A stretch of DNA of 59,734 bases. Source: Blastococcus sp. MG754426. Its GTDB lineage: Bacteria > Actinomycetota > Actinomycetes > Mycobacteriales > Geodermatophilaceae. The translations under genes were made by a program, and so were the position numbers. Below are positions 43,541 through 53,987 of the stretch, piece after piece. Positions within the stretch are counted from its first letter, which is position 1; the number at the start of each line of letters is the position of its first letter. The notes under the pieces were generated by a model. That model ran no database searches and had not been told where the DNA came from. It saw only the letters and a program-made list of their open reading frames with translations. Where the stretch lies: positions 1 through 59,734 of the forward strand of contig NZ_SSXC01000018.1 in the NCBI RefSeq assembly GCF_021699055.1, written 5' to 3'.

Positions 43541-45004
43541 TCAGCCGACGGGAACCGCGAACTGCTCGAGCACCGCCGCCAGCGCGCCGTCGACCCGTGC
43601 GGTGAGCCGCGTCCCGCCGGCCTCGTGCCGCTCGCCGAGCACCTCGCCGTCGCGGTGCACCCGCGAGACCAGGTCCCCCCGCTCGTAGGGCACCAGCACG
43701 TCGACCTCGACGTCGGGGTGCGGGAGCCGCTCGGCCACCAGCCGACGCAGGCCGTCGATCCCCGCCCCCGTGCGCGCGGACACCCAGACGGCACCCGGGA
43801 GCGCCTGCCGGAGCATGAGGATCTCCTCCTCGCCCATGGCGTCGACCTTGTTGACGACGATCAGCTCGGGTACCGACGCGGCGTCGATCTCCCCGAGCAC
43901 GACGCGCACCGCCTCGATCTGGCCCAGCGGATCCGGGTCGGAGCCGTCGACGACGTGCAGCAGCAGGTCGGCCTCGGCCACCTCCTCCAGCGTGGAGCGG
44001 AAGGCGTCGACGAGCTGGTGCGGCAGGTGGCGCACGAACCCCACGGTGTCGGTGAGCGTGTACTCCCGGCCGTCGGGCGACTGGGCCCGGCGCACCGTCG
44101 GGTCGAGGGTGGCGAACAGCGCGTTCTCCACCAGCACGCCGGCACCGGTCAGCTGGTTGAGCAGGCTGGACTTGCCGGCGTTGGTGTACCCGGCGATGGC
44201 CACGCTCGGCACGGCGTTGCGGCCGCGGCTTGCCCGCTGGGTCGCCCGGGCGGTCGCCATGCCGGCGATCTCGCGCCGCAGCTTGCTCACCCGGGCGCGG
44301 ATGCGCCGCCGGTCGGTCTCGATCTTCGTCTCGCCCGGACCACGGGTACCGATCCCGCCACCGCCGGCGACCCGGCCACCGGCCTGGCGGGACATCGACT
44401 CACCCCAGCCGCGCAGCCGCGGCAGCATGTACTGCATCTGGGCGAGCTCGACCTGCGCCTTGCCCTCCCGGCTGGTGGCGTGCTGGGCGAAGATGTCCAA
44501 AATCAGCGCCGTCCGGTCGACGACCTTGACCTTGAGCACCTTCTCCAGCTGGTTGAGCTGGCCGGGCGTCAGCTCGCCGTCGCAGATCACGGTGTCGGCG
44601 CCCGTGGCGGCGACGATGTCGCGGATCTCGGCGGCCTTGCCCGAGCCGACGTAGGTGGCGGCGTCGGGCTTGTCCCGGCGCTGGCTCACCGCCTCGAGCA
44701 CCTGCGACCCGGCGGTCTCGGCGAGGGCGGCGAGCTCGGCCAGGGAACGGTCGGCGTCGGCCTGGGTCCCCTCGGTCCACACCCCGACGAGCACGACGCG
44801 CTCGAGCCGCAGCTGCCGGTACTCGACCTCGGTGACGTCGGCGAGCTCGGTGGAGAGGCCGGCCACCCGGCGGAGGGCACCGCGCGCCTCGAGCGCGTAG
44901 GAACCGGTGGTGTCATCGGCCTCGTCCCACCGCCCGGCGGGAGCGGGGGCGGGGGCGGGGTCGGCCTGCTCGTCCACGGGCAGGGCATCGGGGGCGGTCG
45001 TCAT
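43541..45004 (-). CDS. hflX: ribosome-associated GTPase HflX
   Basis: 487 residues. HflX-specific N-terminal region (VLVGVWTEG, DAATYVGSGKAAEI, DGELTPGQLNQLEK) with the linker RGPGETKIETDRRRIRARVS, then the GTPase: G1 GYTNAGKSSLLN, G3 DTVGFVRHLPHQLV, G4 VVNKVD and G5 VSARTG. HflX splits stalled 70S ribosomes, especially after heat stress. ATG 45004 follows CTGGAGACG; an in-frame ATG at 45052 would add 16 residues and may be used. Confidence 0.95.
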   Translation of the reverse strand: MTTAPDALPVDEQADPAPAPAPAGRWDEADDTTGSYALEARGALRRVAGLSTELADVTEVEYRQLRLERVVLVGVWTEGTQADADRSLAELAALAETAGSQVLEAVSQRRDKPDAATYVGSGKAAEIRDIVAATGADTVICDGELTPGQLNQLEKVLKVKVVDRTALILDIFAQHATSREGKAQVELAQMQYMLPRLRGWGESMSRQAGGRVAGGGGIGTRGPGETKIETDRRRIRARVSKLRREIAGMATARATQRASRGRNAVPSVAIAGYTNAGKSSLLNQLTGAGVLVENALFATLDPTVRRAQSPDGREYTLTDTVGFVRHLPHQLVDAFRSTLEEVAEADLLLHVVDGSDPDPLGQIEAVRVVLGEIDAASVPELIVVNKVDAMGEEEILMLRQALPGAVWVSARTGAGIDGLRRLVAERLPHPDVEVDVLVPYERGDLVSRVHRDGEVLGERHEAGGTRLTARVDGALAAVLEQFAVPVG

Positions 45005-45147
45005 CGTCTCCAGCGTGGCACGGTCCTTCGGCGAAAGCACCTGAGTTGTCATCGCCCGGTGCAACGCACGGAGCACCCGGATGCATCCCGGTCGCCGCCA
45101 CGGGTAGGGGTCCCGGCGACGAGACGCCCCGCGACGAGGAGGAACCG

Positions 45148-45363
45148 ATGACCGAGCACGGATCGACCCGCCTGGGTGCCGACGGCGACGTGGAGGACCC
45201 CGGCCGCGACCCGAAGGGCATCGGCGGGCCACCGCGGAACCCCCTGGGTGCGGGGGCGGACCAGGACAGCGGCCGGGGCGCGCCGCCGACCCCTCCGCCC
45301 ACGGACGACGACGACGCGATGGTGCCCATGGCGCCCGACGACGACCGCCGCGACAGCTCGTGA
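45148..45363 (+). CDS. small acidic hypothetical protein
   Basis: 71 residues, rich in Asp, Gly and Pro with runs such as PPTDDDDAM and PDDDRRDSS; it is probably disordered. The ATG at 45148 has an excellent ribosome site (GAGGAGGAACC), which is the main reason to believe it is translated. It lies alone on the plus strand between hflX and dapF. No family or function recognised. Confidence 0.6.
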   Translation: MTEHGSTRLGADGDVEDPGRDPKGIGGPPRNPLGAGADQDSGRGAPPTPPPTDDDDAMVPMAPDDDRRDSS

Positions 45364-45378
45364 CCGGCGAGGCGAGAG

Positions 45379-46251
45379 CTAGCCGAGGAGCCACTCCGGG
45401 CAGAGCGCGCCGGCCGACACCAGGACCGCCGGCCCGCTGAGCACCGTCGTCCCGGGGGCCACCTGCACCGACAGGCGGCCCCCGGGGACGTCGACGACGA
45501 CGGTCCCCTCGGTGGCCCCCTCCGCCCGCAGCGCCGCGTAGGCCGCCGCGCAGGCGCCGGTCCCGCACGACCGCGTCTCCCCCACCCCGCGCTCGGAGAC
45601 CCGCAGCCGCACGTGCGCGCCCGGTTCGAGGACGTTGACCAACTCGACGTTGACCCCCTCGGGGAACAGCACGGGGTCGAAGGCCGGGGCCCCGGTCAGG
45701 TCCAGCTCCTCGACGGGCACGTCGGTGAGGCAGGCCAGGTGCGGGTTGCCCATGCTCACCGCCACCCCCTCGAACGTCCGGCCGTCCAGCTCCGCCGAGC
45801 CCTCGCCAAAGGGCCGCGCGGGCCCCATCTCCACCCAGTAGCCACCGTCCGCGCCGGCCCCGACCCGCCGGGGCCCACCACGGGTGCCGACCAGCAGTCC
45901 GTCGGCGCACCCCTCGCGGTCGACCAGCCCCTCGGCGACGAGCGCGTGCAGGAACAACCGGATGCCGTTGCCGCACATCTCGGCGTAGGAGCCGTCGGCG
46001 TTGCGGTGGTCCATGAACCACTCGCACCGGTCGAGGTCCTCCCCCAGCACGGCGTGCGCGTCGGGCACGTGCGCGCTGCGGACCAGCCGCAGCACGCCGT
46101 CGCCCCCGAGCCCGGCCCGGCGCTCGCACAGCCGCCGGACCATCGCCGCGTCCAGGCGGTCGCCGGCCCAGACCTCGCCGTCGGGGTCGGGCAGCACGAC
46201 GAAGTCGTTCTCCGTGCCGTGGCCGATCAGCACGCGGGGCGAGGAGCTCAC
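45379..46251 (-). CDS. dapF: diaminopimelate epimerase
   Basis: Converts LL- to meso-diaminopimelate for lysine and peptidoglycan synthesis. 290 residues. The two catalytic cysteines are in [11 protein letters not shown] and [10 protein letters not shown]. The N-terminal substrate motif [13 protein letters not shown] and [10 protein letters not shown] fit the family. GTG 46251 overlaps the miaA stop codon by 4 bases, which fixes the start and implies coupled translation. Confidence 0.95.
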   Translation of the reverse strand: MSSSPRVLIGHGTENDFVVLPDPDGEVWAGDRLDAAMVRRLCERRAGLGGDGVLRLVRSAHVPDAHAVLGEDLDRCEWFMDHRNADGSYAEMCGNGIRLFLHALVAEGLVDREGCADGLLVGTRGGPRRVGAGADGGYWVEMGPARPFGEGSAELDGRTFEGVAVSMGNPHLACLTDVPVEELDLTGAPAFDPVLFPEGVNVELVNVLEPGAHVRLRVSERGVGETRSCGTGACAAAYAALRAEGATEGTVVVDVPGGRLSVQVAPGTTVLSGPAVLVSAGALCPEWLLG

Positions 46252-47165
46252 CGGTCGATCGTATGCGCGGTGATCACCGCGACCGCGGCGTCGGCCAGGT
46301 CGGCCCGCCCGGCGTCGAGCCACGAGGTGCCGGTGTCCCGGCGGAACCAGGAGCGCTGCCGGCGGACGAACCGGCGGGTCGTGGTCACCGTGCGCTCGCG
46401 CGCCTCCTCGGCCGACAGGGCGCCGTCGAACTGCGCCAGCACCTGGGCGTAGCCGAGCGCGCGGGAGGCCGTGGGGCCCTCGCGGAGGCCGTCGGCGGCC
46501 AGCGCGGCCACCTCCTCGACGAAGCCCGCGGCCCACATGCGGTCCACGCGTGCGGCGATCCGCTCGTCGAGCTCGGCGGGCTCGCGGTCCAGGCCCAGGA
46601 GCACCGCGGGGTAGTGCGGGCGCGGCTCGGGGAGCCGGGCGCGGAACGGCCCTCCGGTCAGCTCGACCACCTCGAGCGCGCGCACGATCCGCCGTCCGTT
46701 GCTGGGCAGGACGGCCGCGGCGGCCGCCGGGTCGACCGCCGCGAGGCGCGCGTGCAGCGCCGCCGAGCCTGCCTCGGCGAGCTCGGCCTCCAGCCGGGCC
46801 CGGACCGCGGGGTCGGTGCCCGGGAAGTCCAGCTCGTCGAGGACGGCGCGCACATACAGCCCGGAGCCGCCGACCAGCAGCGGCACCACCCCGGCCGCCC
46901 GCAGCCGGTCGATCTCGGCTCGTGCACGGCGGCGGTACTCCGCCACCGACGCCGGCTCACGCACGTGCCACAGGTCGAGCAGGTGGTGCGGCACCCCAGC
47001 GCGCTCGGCGAGGTCGGGCTTGGCGGTGCCGATGTCCATGCCGCGGTAGAGCTGCATCGAGTCGGCGTTGACCACCTCGCCGCCCAGCCGCCGGGCCAGC
47101 TCGACGGCGAGCGCGGTCTTGCCGGTGGCCGTCGGCCCGACGACGGCGACGACCGGCGGCGTCAC
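46248..47165 (-). CDS. miaA: tRNA dimethylallyltransferase MiaA
   Basis: Adds a dimethylallyl group to A37 of tRNAs reading UNN codons; MiaB then methylthiolates it. 305 residues. P-loop [29 protein letters not shown], and the tRNA-binding [14 protein letters not shown] are typical. GTG 47165 overlaps the previous gene by 4 bases and its stop overlaps dapF by 4 bases, so three genes are coupled. miaB is 3.7 kb away in the same cluster. Confidence 0.95.
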   Translation of the reverse strand: MTPPVVAVVGPTATGKTALAVELARRLGGEVVNADSMQLYRGMDIGTAKPDLAERAGVPHHLLDLWHVREPASVAEYRRRARAEIDRLRAAGVVPLLVGGSGLYVRAVLDELDFPGTDPAVRARLEAELAEAGSAALHARLAAVDPAAAAAVLPSNGRRIVRALEVVELTGGPFRARLPEPRPHYPAVLLGLDREPAELDERIAARVDRMWAAGFVEEVAALAADGLREGPTASRALGYAQVLAQFDGALSAEEARERTVTTTRRFVRRQRSWFRRDTGTSWLDAGRADLADAAVAVITAHTIDR

Positions 47166-47887
47166 GCCACGACCCAGTCGGCGACCGGGTAGCCGACGCC
47201 GAAGGGCGCGGCGTCGTGGCGCAGGTGGGCGGTGACGTGCCGGCCGGCGAGCGCGGCGCCCACCGCGCGCCAGACCGGCACCCCCGCGGCGAGCAGCCGC
47301 TCCCCCTCCGCCGGGTCCAGCGCGGCCAGCGCGGCGGCGTCCCCCGTGGCGAGGGCGGAGGCGACGGCGGCGTCGAACGGCTCGGCCGCCGGGTCGAGGT
47401 AGCCGGGCGCCTTGACGGTGCGCCGCGCCGAGCCGTCGCCCATCGCCAGGACGCCGACGGTCGGGGGCAGGTCACGCAGCAGCTGGCCCAGGTCTGCGGG
47501 GCCGATCCCCACACGGGTGCCCGCGAACGCCACCTGGTCGAGCAGCCAGGCACCCACGAGGTGCGCCGTCGGGAGCCGGCGCCTCCCCGGCCGCAGCCGT
47601 CCGTCGAACGGCAGCTCGAGGTCGACCCCGAAGCCGCGCAGGGCACCGCCGTCGCCGGCACCGAACCGCTCCCCCCGCGCCGCACCCGGCCCGACGACGA
47701 CGACGACCTCCGGGCGGGCGCCGAGCAGCGCGGTGACCGCCTCGACGCAGGCCGCACGCAGCGCCGTCGTCTCCGGCGCGGGCCGCCCCTCCACCGCCGG
47801 GACGAGCAGCGGCGGGCACGGGCAGAACGCCACGGCGGCCGACGGACGGGGCGCCGGGGCCGGGACGCCGCCGGGGAGGGAGGTCAC
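47162..47887 (-). CDS. class III extradiol dioxygenase subunit B-like protein
   Basis: 241 residues from GTG 47887. It resembles the actinobacterial LigB-like proteins found next to mia[19 protein letters not shown] at the N-terminus, [18 protein letters not shown], and [20 protein letters not shown]. The metal-binding His pair of true extradiol dioxygenases is not evident, so catalysis is doubtful. It overlaps miaA by 4 bases. The conserved neighbourhood suggests a role linked to tRNA modification or cell-envelope metabolism, but this is unproved. Confidence 0.82.
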   Translation of the reverse strand: MTSLPGGVPAPAPRPSAAVAFCPCPPLLVPAVEGRPAPETTALRAACVEAVTALLGARPEVVVVVGPGAARGERFGAGDGGALRGFGVDLELPFDGRLRPGRRRLPTAHLVGAWLLDQVAFAGTRVGIGPADLGQLLRDLPPTVGVLAMGDGSARRTVKAPGYLDPAAEPFDAAVASALATGDAAALAALDPAEGERLLAAGVPVWRAVGAALAGRHVTAHLRHDAAPFGVGYPVADWVVA

Positions 47888-47927
47888 GGCAGCAGTGTCG
47901 CCGATGCGACGTGGGACACTGCGGGAC

Positions 47928-49394
47928 GTGTCGAGCACGGACGACCCCGGCAACGGGGTGCAGCAGGCCGCTCCGCCGATTGCGGAGACCCCCGAGACCC
48001 CCGCCCCCGAGGTGGCGACGCCGCCCGGCGGCTCCGAGGCGGTGACCCCCGAGGCCGGTACACCGGCGGCACCCGCGCCCGCGGACGCGGCGCTCGCCGA
48101 CCCCGCCGCGGAGCCGGCACCGCCGGCGGCTCATACCCCGGCGCCCGCCCCCGCGCCGCCCGCCGCACCGGCGGAGACCGTGGTCAGCGACCCGTCGCAG
48201 TGGGGCCGGGTGGACGAGCAGGGCACCGTCTTCGTGCGCACCCCCGACGGCGAGCGCGAGGTCGGCTCCTGGCAGGCCGGGGACGCCGAGGCCGGGCTGG
48301 CCCACTACGGCCGCCGCTACGACGACCTCGCCACCGAGGTGGCGCTGCTCGAGGCGCGGCTCAAGGCGCACACCGGCAACCCGGGCGAGATCAAGGCCAA
48401 GGCCGAAGCGCTCGCGTCGTCGATCCCCACCGCCGCCGCCGTCGGCGACCTGGAGGGGCTCGCCGCCCGGGCGCACGCCATGGTGGCGACCGCCGAGTCC
48501 GCCGCCGCGGAGTACCGCGCCGAGAAGGCAGCGGCCCGCGCGGCGCAGGTGGCCCGCAAGGAGGCGCTCGCGGCCGAGGCCGAGCAGATCGCCGCCGAGT
48601 CGACGTCGTGGAAGGCAGCCGGCGACCGCCTCAAGGCGATCGTCGAGGAGTGGAAGACCATCCGCGGCATCGACCGGAAGACCGACGACGCCCTGTGGCA
48701 GCGCTTCGCCGCCGCCCGGGACGCCTTCGGCCGCCGCCGGGGTGCCCACTTCGCGCAGCTCGACGCCCAGCGCGGCGAGGCCCGCGCGGCGAAGCAGGAG
48801 CTGATCAAGGAGGCGCAGCGGCTGTCGACGTCGACCGAGTGGGGGCCCACCAGCGCCGCCATGCGGTCGCTGATGGACCGCTGGAAGGCCGTGCCGCGCA
48901 CCGGCCGGGACGGCGACGACGACCTGTGGAAGCAGTTCCGCGCGGCGCAGGACGTCTTCTTCAGCGCCCGCGCCGAGCAGGACAAGGCGCGCGACGCCGA
49001 GCAGGTGGCCAACCAGCAGGCGAAGGAGGAGCTGCTGGCCGAGGCCGAGCAGCTCGACCCGGGGAAGGACCTGCGGGGCGCGCAGAACGCGCTCCGGAAG
49101 ATCCAGGAGCGCTACGACGCCATCGGGCACGTGCCGCGCGCGGTGATGCGCCAGCTCGAGGACCGGATGATGGCCGTGGAGCAGAAGGTCCGCGGCGCCG
49201 CCGACGCCGGCCGGGTGCGCACCGCCCCGGAGAACCCGATGGTCGCCTCGATGCGGGCCGCCGTCACCAAGGCCGAGGAGCAGCTGGCCAAGGCCGAGGC
49301 CGCCGGTGACGAGCGCCGGATCGCGGAGGCGCAGGCCAACCTGGCGACCCGCCGGGAGTGGCTGGCCGAGGCGGAGAAGTCCGCCCGCCGGTAG
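47928..49394 (+). CDS. DUF349 repeat protein
   Basis: 488 residues from GTG 47928. An Ala/Pro-rich N-terminal 85 residues (disordered) is followed by a beta segment (GRVDEQGTVFVRTPDGEREV) and at least three DUF349 helical repeats: WKAAGDRLKAIVEEWKTIRG, TSAAMRSLMDRWKAVPRTGR and LRGAQNALRKIQERYDAIGH. DUF349 proteins are coiled-coil-rich and of unknown role; the gene is a steady neighbour of miaB and miaA in actinobacteria. It is divergent from the LigB-like gene. Confidence 0.88.
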   Translation: MSSTDDPGNGVQQAAPPIAETPETPAPEVATPPGGSEAVTPEAGTPAAPAPADAALADPAAEPAPPAAHTPAPAPAPPAAPAETVVSDPSQWGRVDEQGTVFVRTPDGEREVGSWQAGDAEAGLAHYGRRYDDLATEVALLEARLKAHTGNPGEIKAKAEALASSIPTAAAVGDLEGLAARAHAMVATAESAAAEYRAEKAAARAAQVARKEALAAEAEQIAAESTSWKAAGDRLKAIVEEWKTIRGIDRKTDDALWQRFAAARDAFGRRRGAHFAQLDAQRGEARAAKQELIKEAQRLSTSTEWGPTSAAMRSLMDRWKAVPRTGRDGDDDLWKQFRAAQDVFFSARAEQDKARDAEQVANQQAKEELLAEAEQLDPGKDLRGAQNALRKIQERYDAIGHVPRAVMRQLEDRMMAVEQKVRGAADAGRVRTAPENPMVASMRAAVTKAEEQLAKAEAAGDERRIAEAQANLATRREWLAEAEKSARR

Positions 49395-49404
49395 GCACCC
49401 GGGG

Positions 49405-50883
49405 TCAGCAGCCGCTGGAGAGCACCGGCAGCGGGGCGGGGACGCCGACCTGGGGCATGCCGAGCGAGACGCCTGGCGTCGTCGGCCGGGTACCGGCCTC
49501 GCTCGCGTCCCCGGCGCGGGTGCGCCGGTGGGACAGCAGCGGGCCGTCGGCGACCAGGTGGTGCGGCGCGGCCTGGGTGACGACGGTCTCGACGACGTCA
49601 CCCGGCCGCACGCCCCCGGCCGCCGTGAAGTGCACGAGGCGCCCGTCGCGGGCCCGGCCGGAGAGCCGGCCGCGCGCGGCGTCCTTGCTGCCCTCGCCCG
49701 CCGCGACGAGCAGCTCCACCCGCCGGCCGACCAGCTCCCGGTTCTCGTCCCAGCTGATCTCGTCCTGCAGCGCGGTCAGCCGGATATAGCGCTCCTGCAC
49801 GACCTCCTTGGGCAGCTGCCCGTCCATCTCGGCGGCCGGCGTCCCGGGGCGCTTGGAGTACTGGAAGGTGAAGGCGCTGGCGAAGCGGGCGCGCCGGACC
49901 ACCTCCAGCGTCTGCTGGAAGTCCTCCTCGGTCTCGCCCGGGAAGCCGACGATGATGTCCGTGGTGATCGCGGCGTCGGGCATGGCGGCGCGGACCCGGT
50001 CGATGATGCCCAGGTAGCGCTCCTGCCGGTAGGCGCGGCGCATCCGCTTGAGGACGTCGTCGGACCCCGACTGCAGCGGCATGTGCAGCTGGTGGCACAC
50101 CGCCGGCGTCTCGGCCATGGCGGCGATGACGTCGTCGGTGAACATGGCCGGGTGCGGGCTGGTGAAGCGGACCCGCTCCAGCCCCTCGATGCGGCCGGTG
50201 GCCCGCAGCAGGTCGGCGAACGCGCCGCGGTCGCCGAAGTCGCTGCCGTAGCTGTTCACGTTCTGGCCGAGCAGCGTCACCTCGAGCACGCCCTGGTCCA
50301 CCAGCGCCTGCACCTCGGCCAGGATCTCGCCGGGTCGGCGGTCCTTCTCCTTGCCGCGCAGCGCCGGGACGATGCAGAACGTGCAGGTGTTGTTGCAGCC
50401 GACGCTGATCGACACCCAGCCCGAGTAGGCGGAGTCGCGCTTGGCCGGCAGGGTCGACGGGAAGACCTCGAGCGACTCGACGATCTCCACCTGGGCCTCG
50501 GCGTTGTGCCGCGCGCGGTCGAGCAGCGCAGGCAGCGAGCCGACGTTGTGCGTCCCGAAGACGACGTCGACCCAGGGAGCGCGCCGCACGATCTCCCCGC
50601 GGTCCTTCTGCGCCAGGCAGCCACCGACGGCGATCTGCATGCCGGGGCGGGCGTCCTTGACCGGGCGCAGGTGCCCGAGGTTGCCGTACAGGCGGTTGTC
50701 GGCGTTCTCGCGCACCGCGCAGGTGTTGAGGACGACGATGTCGGCGTCGTCCCCCTCCGCCGCGGCGGTGTAGCCGGCCGCCTCGAGCAGGCCCGAGAGG
50801 CGCTCGGAGTCGTGCACGTTCATCTGGCACCCGTAGGTGCGCACCCGGTAGGTGCGGGCGGGGCTCTGCGCTGCGCTGCTCAT
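49405..50883 (-). CDS. miaB: tRNA-2-methylthio-N6-dimethylallyladenosine synthase MiaB
   Basis: A radical-SAM methylthiotransferase acting on the base prepared by MiaA. 492 residues in three domains: N-terminal UPF0004 with cluster cysteines in [16 protein letters not shown] and VGGCLAQ; radical-SAM core with CNNTCTFC; and a C-terminal TRAM domain ([20 protein letters not shown] onward). The C-terminal 50 residues are an unconserved extension. Start at ATG 50883 by homology; the upstream sequence is not a good ribosome site. Confidence 0.96.
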   Translation of the reverse strand: MSSAAQSPARTYRVRTYGCQMNVHDSERLSGLLEAAGYTAAAEGDDADIVVLNTCAVRENADNRLYGNLGHLRPVKDARPGMQIAVGGCLAQKDRGEIVRRAPWVDVVFGTHNVGSLPALLDRARHNAEAQVEIVESLEVFPSTLPAKRDSAYSGWVSISVGCNNTCTFCIVPALRGKEKDRRPGEILAEVQALVDQGVLEVTLLGQNVNSYGSDFGDRGAFADLLRATGRIEGLERVRFTSPHPAMFTDDVIAAMAETPAVCHQLHMPLQSGSDDVLKRMRRAYRQERYLGIIDRVRAAMPDAAITTDIIVGFPGETEEDFQQTLEVVRRARFASAFTFQYSKRPGTPAAEMDGQLPKEVVQERYIRLTALQDEISWDENRELVGRRVELLVAAGEGSKDAARGRLSGRARDGRLVHFTAAGGVRPGDVVETVVTQAAPHHLVADGPLLSHRRTRAGDASEAGTRPTTPGVSLGMPQVGVPAPLPVLSSGC

Positions 50884-50955
50884 GACAGGAGGAAGGGTAC
50901 GTCGCGGCGGGCGCAACGCCGGTCGTTGCCATCGACGGTCGATACGGTCCGCGGA

Positions 50956-51234
50956 GTGACGACGAACCGCCCCGTGACCCCGCGCCGCGACGGGCCGGCG
51001 CCGGACGACGCCGCCCACCGGGTGGTGTGCCACCTCGACCGGCTGCCGGAGGAGCGGGGCATGACGCTCGTCGAGCTCTCCGAGCGGGTCGGCGTCTCCG
51101 TGGTCGACCTCTCCGTGCTCAAGAACGGGCGGGCGCGCGCGGTGCGCTTCTCCACGCTGACCGCGATCTGCGACGCGTTGGCCTGCCAGCCGGCCGAGCT
51201 CTTCTCCGTCGCGCCGCCACGGTCCGGTGGGTAG
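50956..51234 (+). CDS. small XRE-family (Cro/CI) helix-turn-helix regulator
   Basis: 92 residues from GTG 50956. The conserved family pattern is complete: [40 protein letters not shown] and [17 protein letters not shown]. Such proteins are near-domain-only DNA-binding regulators. It is divergent from miaB by 72 bases. The alternative start at MTLVEL would remove part of the first helix and is less likely. Targets unknown. Confidence 0.85.
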   Translation: MTTNRPVTPRRDGPAPDDAAHRVVCHLDRLPEERGMTLVELSERVGVSVVDLSVLKNGRARAVRFSTLTAICDALACQPAELFSVAPPRSGG

Positions 51235-51258
51235 CGCCGAGACTGCCCGCGACCGCCG

Positions 51259-52035
51259 TCAGCGCGACCGGCGGTGGCGCCGGTCGTCGCCGGGGACGTC
51301 CACCCGGATCCTCGCCACGACCGCGTGCACGGCGATGAGCGCACCGGCCATCTCCAACCCCTCCTCCGCGGCGACGAGCAGGTGGTACCGACCCGTCAAC
51401 CACGGGTTCGGCAGATCGCTGGAGAGGGCGAAGGCGGCACCGAGCGCCTCCATGCCGACCGCACCCGCCATGAAGACGGCGCCGGCGAGGACCAGCCGTC
51501 GCCGCAGCGCCGGCTCGATGCCCCGCGCCAACCACAGGAGCAGCACGCCGACGACGAGCAGCACACCCGCGCCCGGGATCAACCAGGCGTTGAAGGTTCC
51601 CAGCCGGTCGGTCACCCGCACGCCCACCTGGTTCAGGAACTCGTGCACCTGCGCCCCCTCGTCGAGCGAGAGGAAGAGCGCGACGCCGGCGAGGACCCGG
51701 TACCGCGACGCAGGTCCACCCTCCGACCGGGCGGCGATCGACAGCACGGCGAGAGCAGCCGCCAGGACCGCCAGCAAGGCCGCCGAGAACCAGGACCAGG
51801 CGTTGCCCTCCGCATCCGCGTAGAAGAGGCGGGCCCCCTCTGCCAGGAGCGCGCGCCGGAACGAGGGCTCGGGCGCGACGTTGATGTGCGCGTAGTTGAG
51901 GATCAGTCCGGCCGCGAGGACCACGGCACCCACGGCCCCCGCGACGGAGGTCCACCGCCGAGCGGCGCGCGGCCCACCGATCGAGGTCGCGTTCGTGCCG
52001 GCCGCCGAGGCGGCGCCTGCCGGTCGGGGGGTCAT
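51259..52035 (-). CDS. membrane protein of unknown function
   Basis: 258 residues from ATG 52035 with about six hydrophobic segments, including [56 protein letters not shown] and [20 protein letters not shown]. The [11 protein letters not shown] and [18 protein letters not shown] segments put acidic and His residues in or near the membrane, suggesting a metal or proton role (inference). No characterised family was recognised. A start at 52089 is in frame but weaker. Confidence 0.72.
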   Translation of the reverse strand: MTPRPAGAASAAGTNATSIGGPRAARRWTSVAGAVGAVVLAAGLILNYAHINVAPEPSFRRALLAEGARLFYADAEGNAWSWFSAALLAVLAAALAVLSIAARSEGGPASRYRVLAGVALFLSLDEGAQVHEFLNQVGVRVTDRLGTFNAWLIPGAGVLLVVGVLLLWLARGIEPALRRRLVLAGAVFMAGAVGMEALGAAFALSSDLPNPWLTGRYHLLVAAEEGLEMAGALIAVHAVVARIRVDVPGDDRRHRRSR

Positions 52036-52201
52036 CGTCTCGAGTCTGCCCGAGGCGTCACGCCGCTGCCCGTGGACCGGCGGGACCACTCGGGGTGGGC
52101 GATCACCCGAACGGGCGGACTCCGGCCGCTGACCGCCCGGCCCGCCCGCGTTCGTTACGCCTTCGTGATCCCGCAGTGCGGGAACCGCGACCTCGCGCCC
52201 T

Positions 52202-52207
52202 TAGGGT
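52202..52207 (+). promoter_or_regulatory. -10 element for a leaderless amino-acid transporter mRNA
   Basis: TAGGGT fits the actinobacterial TAnnnT -10 hexamer and ends 7 bases before the GTG start of the ATPase gene. No ribosome site lies between, so transcription probably starts at the GTG itself (leaderless mRNA). Confidence 0.55.
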
Positions 52208-52214
52208 CCCCAGG

Positions 52215-52970
52215 GTGACCAGCCGTCCCAACGGAGAGCCTCTCGTCCGCCTGTCCGGCGTCAACAAGTGGTTCGGCGAACTGCACGTCCTGCAGGACAT
52301 CGACCTCGACATCGCCCGGGGCGAGGTCGTCGTCGTCATCGGGCCGTCGGGTTCGGGCAAGTCGACGCTGTGCCGCGCGATCAACCGCCTCGAACCCATC
52401 GAGAAGGGCGAGATCACCATCGACGGCGAGCGGTTGCCCGAGGAGGGCAAGGAGCTCGCCCGCCTGCGCGCCGACGTCGGCATGGTGTTCCAGAGCTTCA
52501 ACCTCTTCGCGCACAAGACCGTCCTCGAGAACGTCACCCTCGGGCCGACCAAGGTGCGCAAGAAGTCGAAGGCGGACGCCGAGAAGCGCGCCAGGGAACT
52601 CCTCGACCGCGTCGGGGTGGCGAGCCAGGCCGACAAGCACCCCGCCCAGCTCTCCGGCGGCCAGCAGCAGCGCGTGGCGATCGCCCGGGCGCTGGCCATG
52701 GAACCCAAGGTGATGCTCTTCGACGAGCCGACCTCTGCGCTCGACCCCGAGATGATCAACGAGGTCCTCGACGTCATGGTCGGCCTGGCGAAGGACGGCA
52801 TGACGATGGTCGTGGTCACCCACGAGATGGGCTTCGCCCGGCGGGCGGCCAACCGGGTCGTCTTCATGGACGGCGGCCGGATCGTGGAGGCGGCCGAACC
52901 GGAGTCGTTCTTCACCAACCCGCGCTCGGACCGCGCCAAGGACTTCCTGTCCAAGATCCTCACCCACTGA
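52215..52970 (+). CDS. amino-acid (glutamate-type) ABC transporter ATP-binding protein
   Basis: 251 residues. Walker [22 protein letters not shown]-loop [18 protein letters not shown], signature [16 protein letters not shown], Walker [15 protein letters not shown] and the switch VVTHEMGFA place it in the GlnQ/GluA polar amino-acid class. First gene of a four-gene operon (ATPase, binding protein, two permeases) with the order of corynebacterial gluABCD. GTG 52215 appears to be leaderless. Confidence 0.94.
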   Translation: MTSRPNGEPLVRLSGVNKWFGELHVLQDIDLDIARGEVVVVIGPSGSGKSTLCRAINRLEPIEKGEITIDGERLPEEGKELARLRADVGMVFQSFNLFAHKTVLENVTLGPTKVRKKSKADAEKRARELLDRVGVASQADKHPAQLSGGQQQRVAIARALAMEPKVMLFDEPTSALDPEMINEVLDVMVGLAKDGMTMVVVTHEMGFARRAANRVVFMDGGRIVEAAEPESFFTNPRSDRAKDFLSKILTH

Positions 52971-53008
52971 CACCACCGACCGCACGAACGATCGAGAGGA
53001 CCCGTCCC

Positions 53009-53899
53009 ATGAGCTTCCGCAGAGGTGCGCTCGCCGCCACGATGACCGCCACCGCCCTCGTCCTCGCCGCCTGCGGCGGCAGCGGGGACGACACGGCCGC
53101 CCCCGAGCCCGAGGTCGCCGAGGCTCCCGAGTTCGAGGCCGGCACGACCATGGCGGAGCTGGCCGAGGCCGGCACCATCCGGGTCGGCACCAAGTTCGAC
53201 CAGCCCGGCTTCGGCCTGGAGAACCTCGAGGGCGAGGTGGAGGGCTTCGACGTCGAGATCGCCAAGATCATCGCCGGGGGCCTCGGCATCGCACCGGAGG
53301 ACATCGAGTGGGTGCAGACGCCGTCCGCGGTCCGCGAGGAGGTCCTCGAGGGCGACGAGGTCGACATGGTCGTCGCGACGTACACGATCAACGACACCCG
53401 CAAGGAGCGGATCTCCTTCGCCGGCCCGTACTACACGGCCGGCCAGCAGATCATGGTCGCCGCCGACAACGACGAGATCACCGGGCCGGAGTCGTTCACC
53501 GACAACCCCGACGCCACGGTGTGCTCGGTCACCGGCTCCACCCCGGCCGAGCAGATCACCGAGTACCTCGCCAGCCCTGACCAGCTGGTCCTCTTCGACG
53601 AGTACTCGCAGTGCGCCGACTCGCTGAGCAACGGCCAGGTCGACGCCGTCACCACCGACAACGTCATCCTGCTCGGGTTCGTGTCGGAGAGCGACGGCGA
53701 GTTCAAGCTCGTCGGCGAGCAGTTCACCGAGGAGCCCTACGGCATCGGCATCCCCAAGGGCGACGTCGCCTTCTGCGAGTTCATCCACGAGACGCTCCGG
53801 GAGAACGAGGACGCCTACACGGAGGCGTGGGAGGCCACCGCGGGCCAGGTCGAGGGCACCGAGACCCCCGAGCTGCCCGAGTTCGACGAGTGCGCCTGA
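53009..53899 (+). CDS. glutamate-type solute-binding lipoprotein
   Basis: 296 residues. The signal peptide ends in the lipobox LAAC followed by a Gly/Ser linker. Family 3 binding-protein segments follow: AGTIRVGTKFDQPGFGLENL, VEGFDVEIAKIIAGGLGI, DMVVATYTINDTRKERISFA and AGPYYTAGQQIMVA, as in GluB. A Cys pair (TVCSVTGS ... SQCADS) may form a disulfide. It captures an acidic or polar amino acid outside the membrane. A 16-bp hairpin follows the gene, which would raise its mRNA level relative to the permeases. Confidence 0.93.
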   Translation: MSFRRGALAATMTATALVLAACGGSGDDTAAPEPEVAEAPEFEAGTTMAELAEAGTIRVGTKFDQPGFGLENLEGEVEGFDVEIAKIIAGGLGIAPEDIEWVQTPSAVREEVLEGDEVDMVVATYTINDTRKERISFAGPYYTAGQQIMVAADNDEITGPESFTDNPDATVCSVTGSTPAEQITEYLASPDQLVLFDEYSQCADSLSNGQVDAVTTDNVILLGFVSESDGEFKLVGEQFTEEPYGIGIPKGDVAFCEFIHETLRENEDAYTEAWEATAGQVEGTETPELPEFDECA

Positions 53900-53910
53900 C
53901 CGTCTGATCG

Positions 53911-53946
53911 CCCCGCGGCCGGCCGGAACGCCGGCCGGCCGCGGGG
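53911..53946 (+). terminator. intra-operon hairpin after the binding-protein gene
   Basis: A perfect 16-bp stem, CCCCGCGGCCGGCCGG / CCGGCCGGCCGCGGGG, with an AACG tetraloop lies between the binding-protein gene and the first permease gene. It is probably a partial terminator or a 3' stabiliser that gives extra binding protein. Confidence 0.75.
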
Positions 53947-53987
53947 CACCGTCCTGATCCGAGAGCGCCGGCGCCGAGAGAGAGCCA

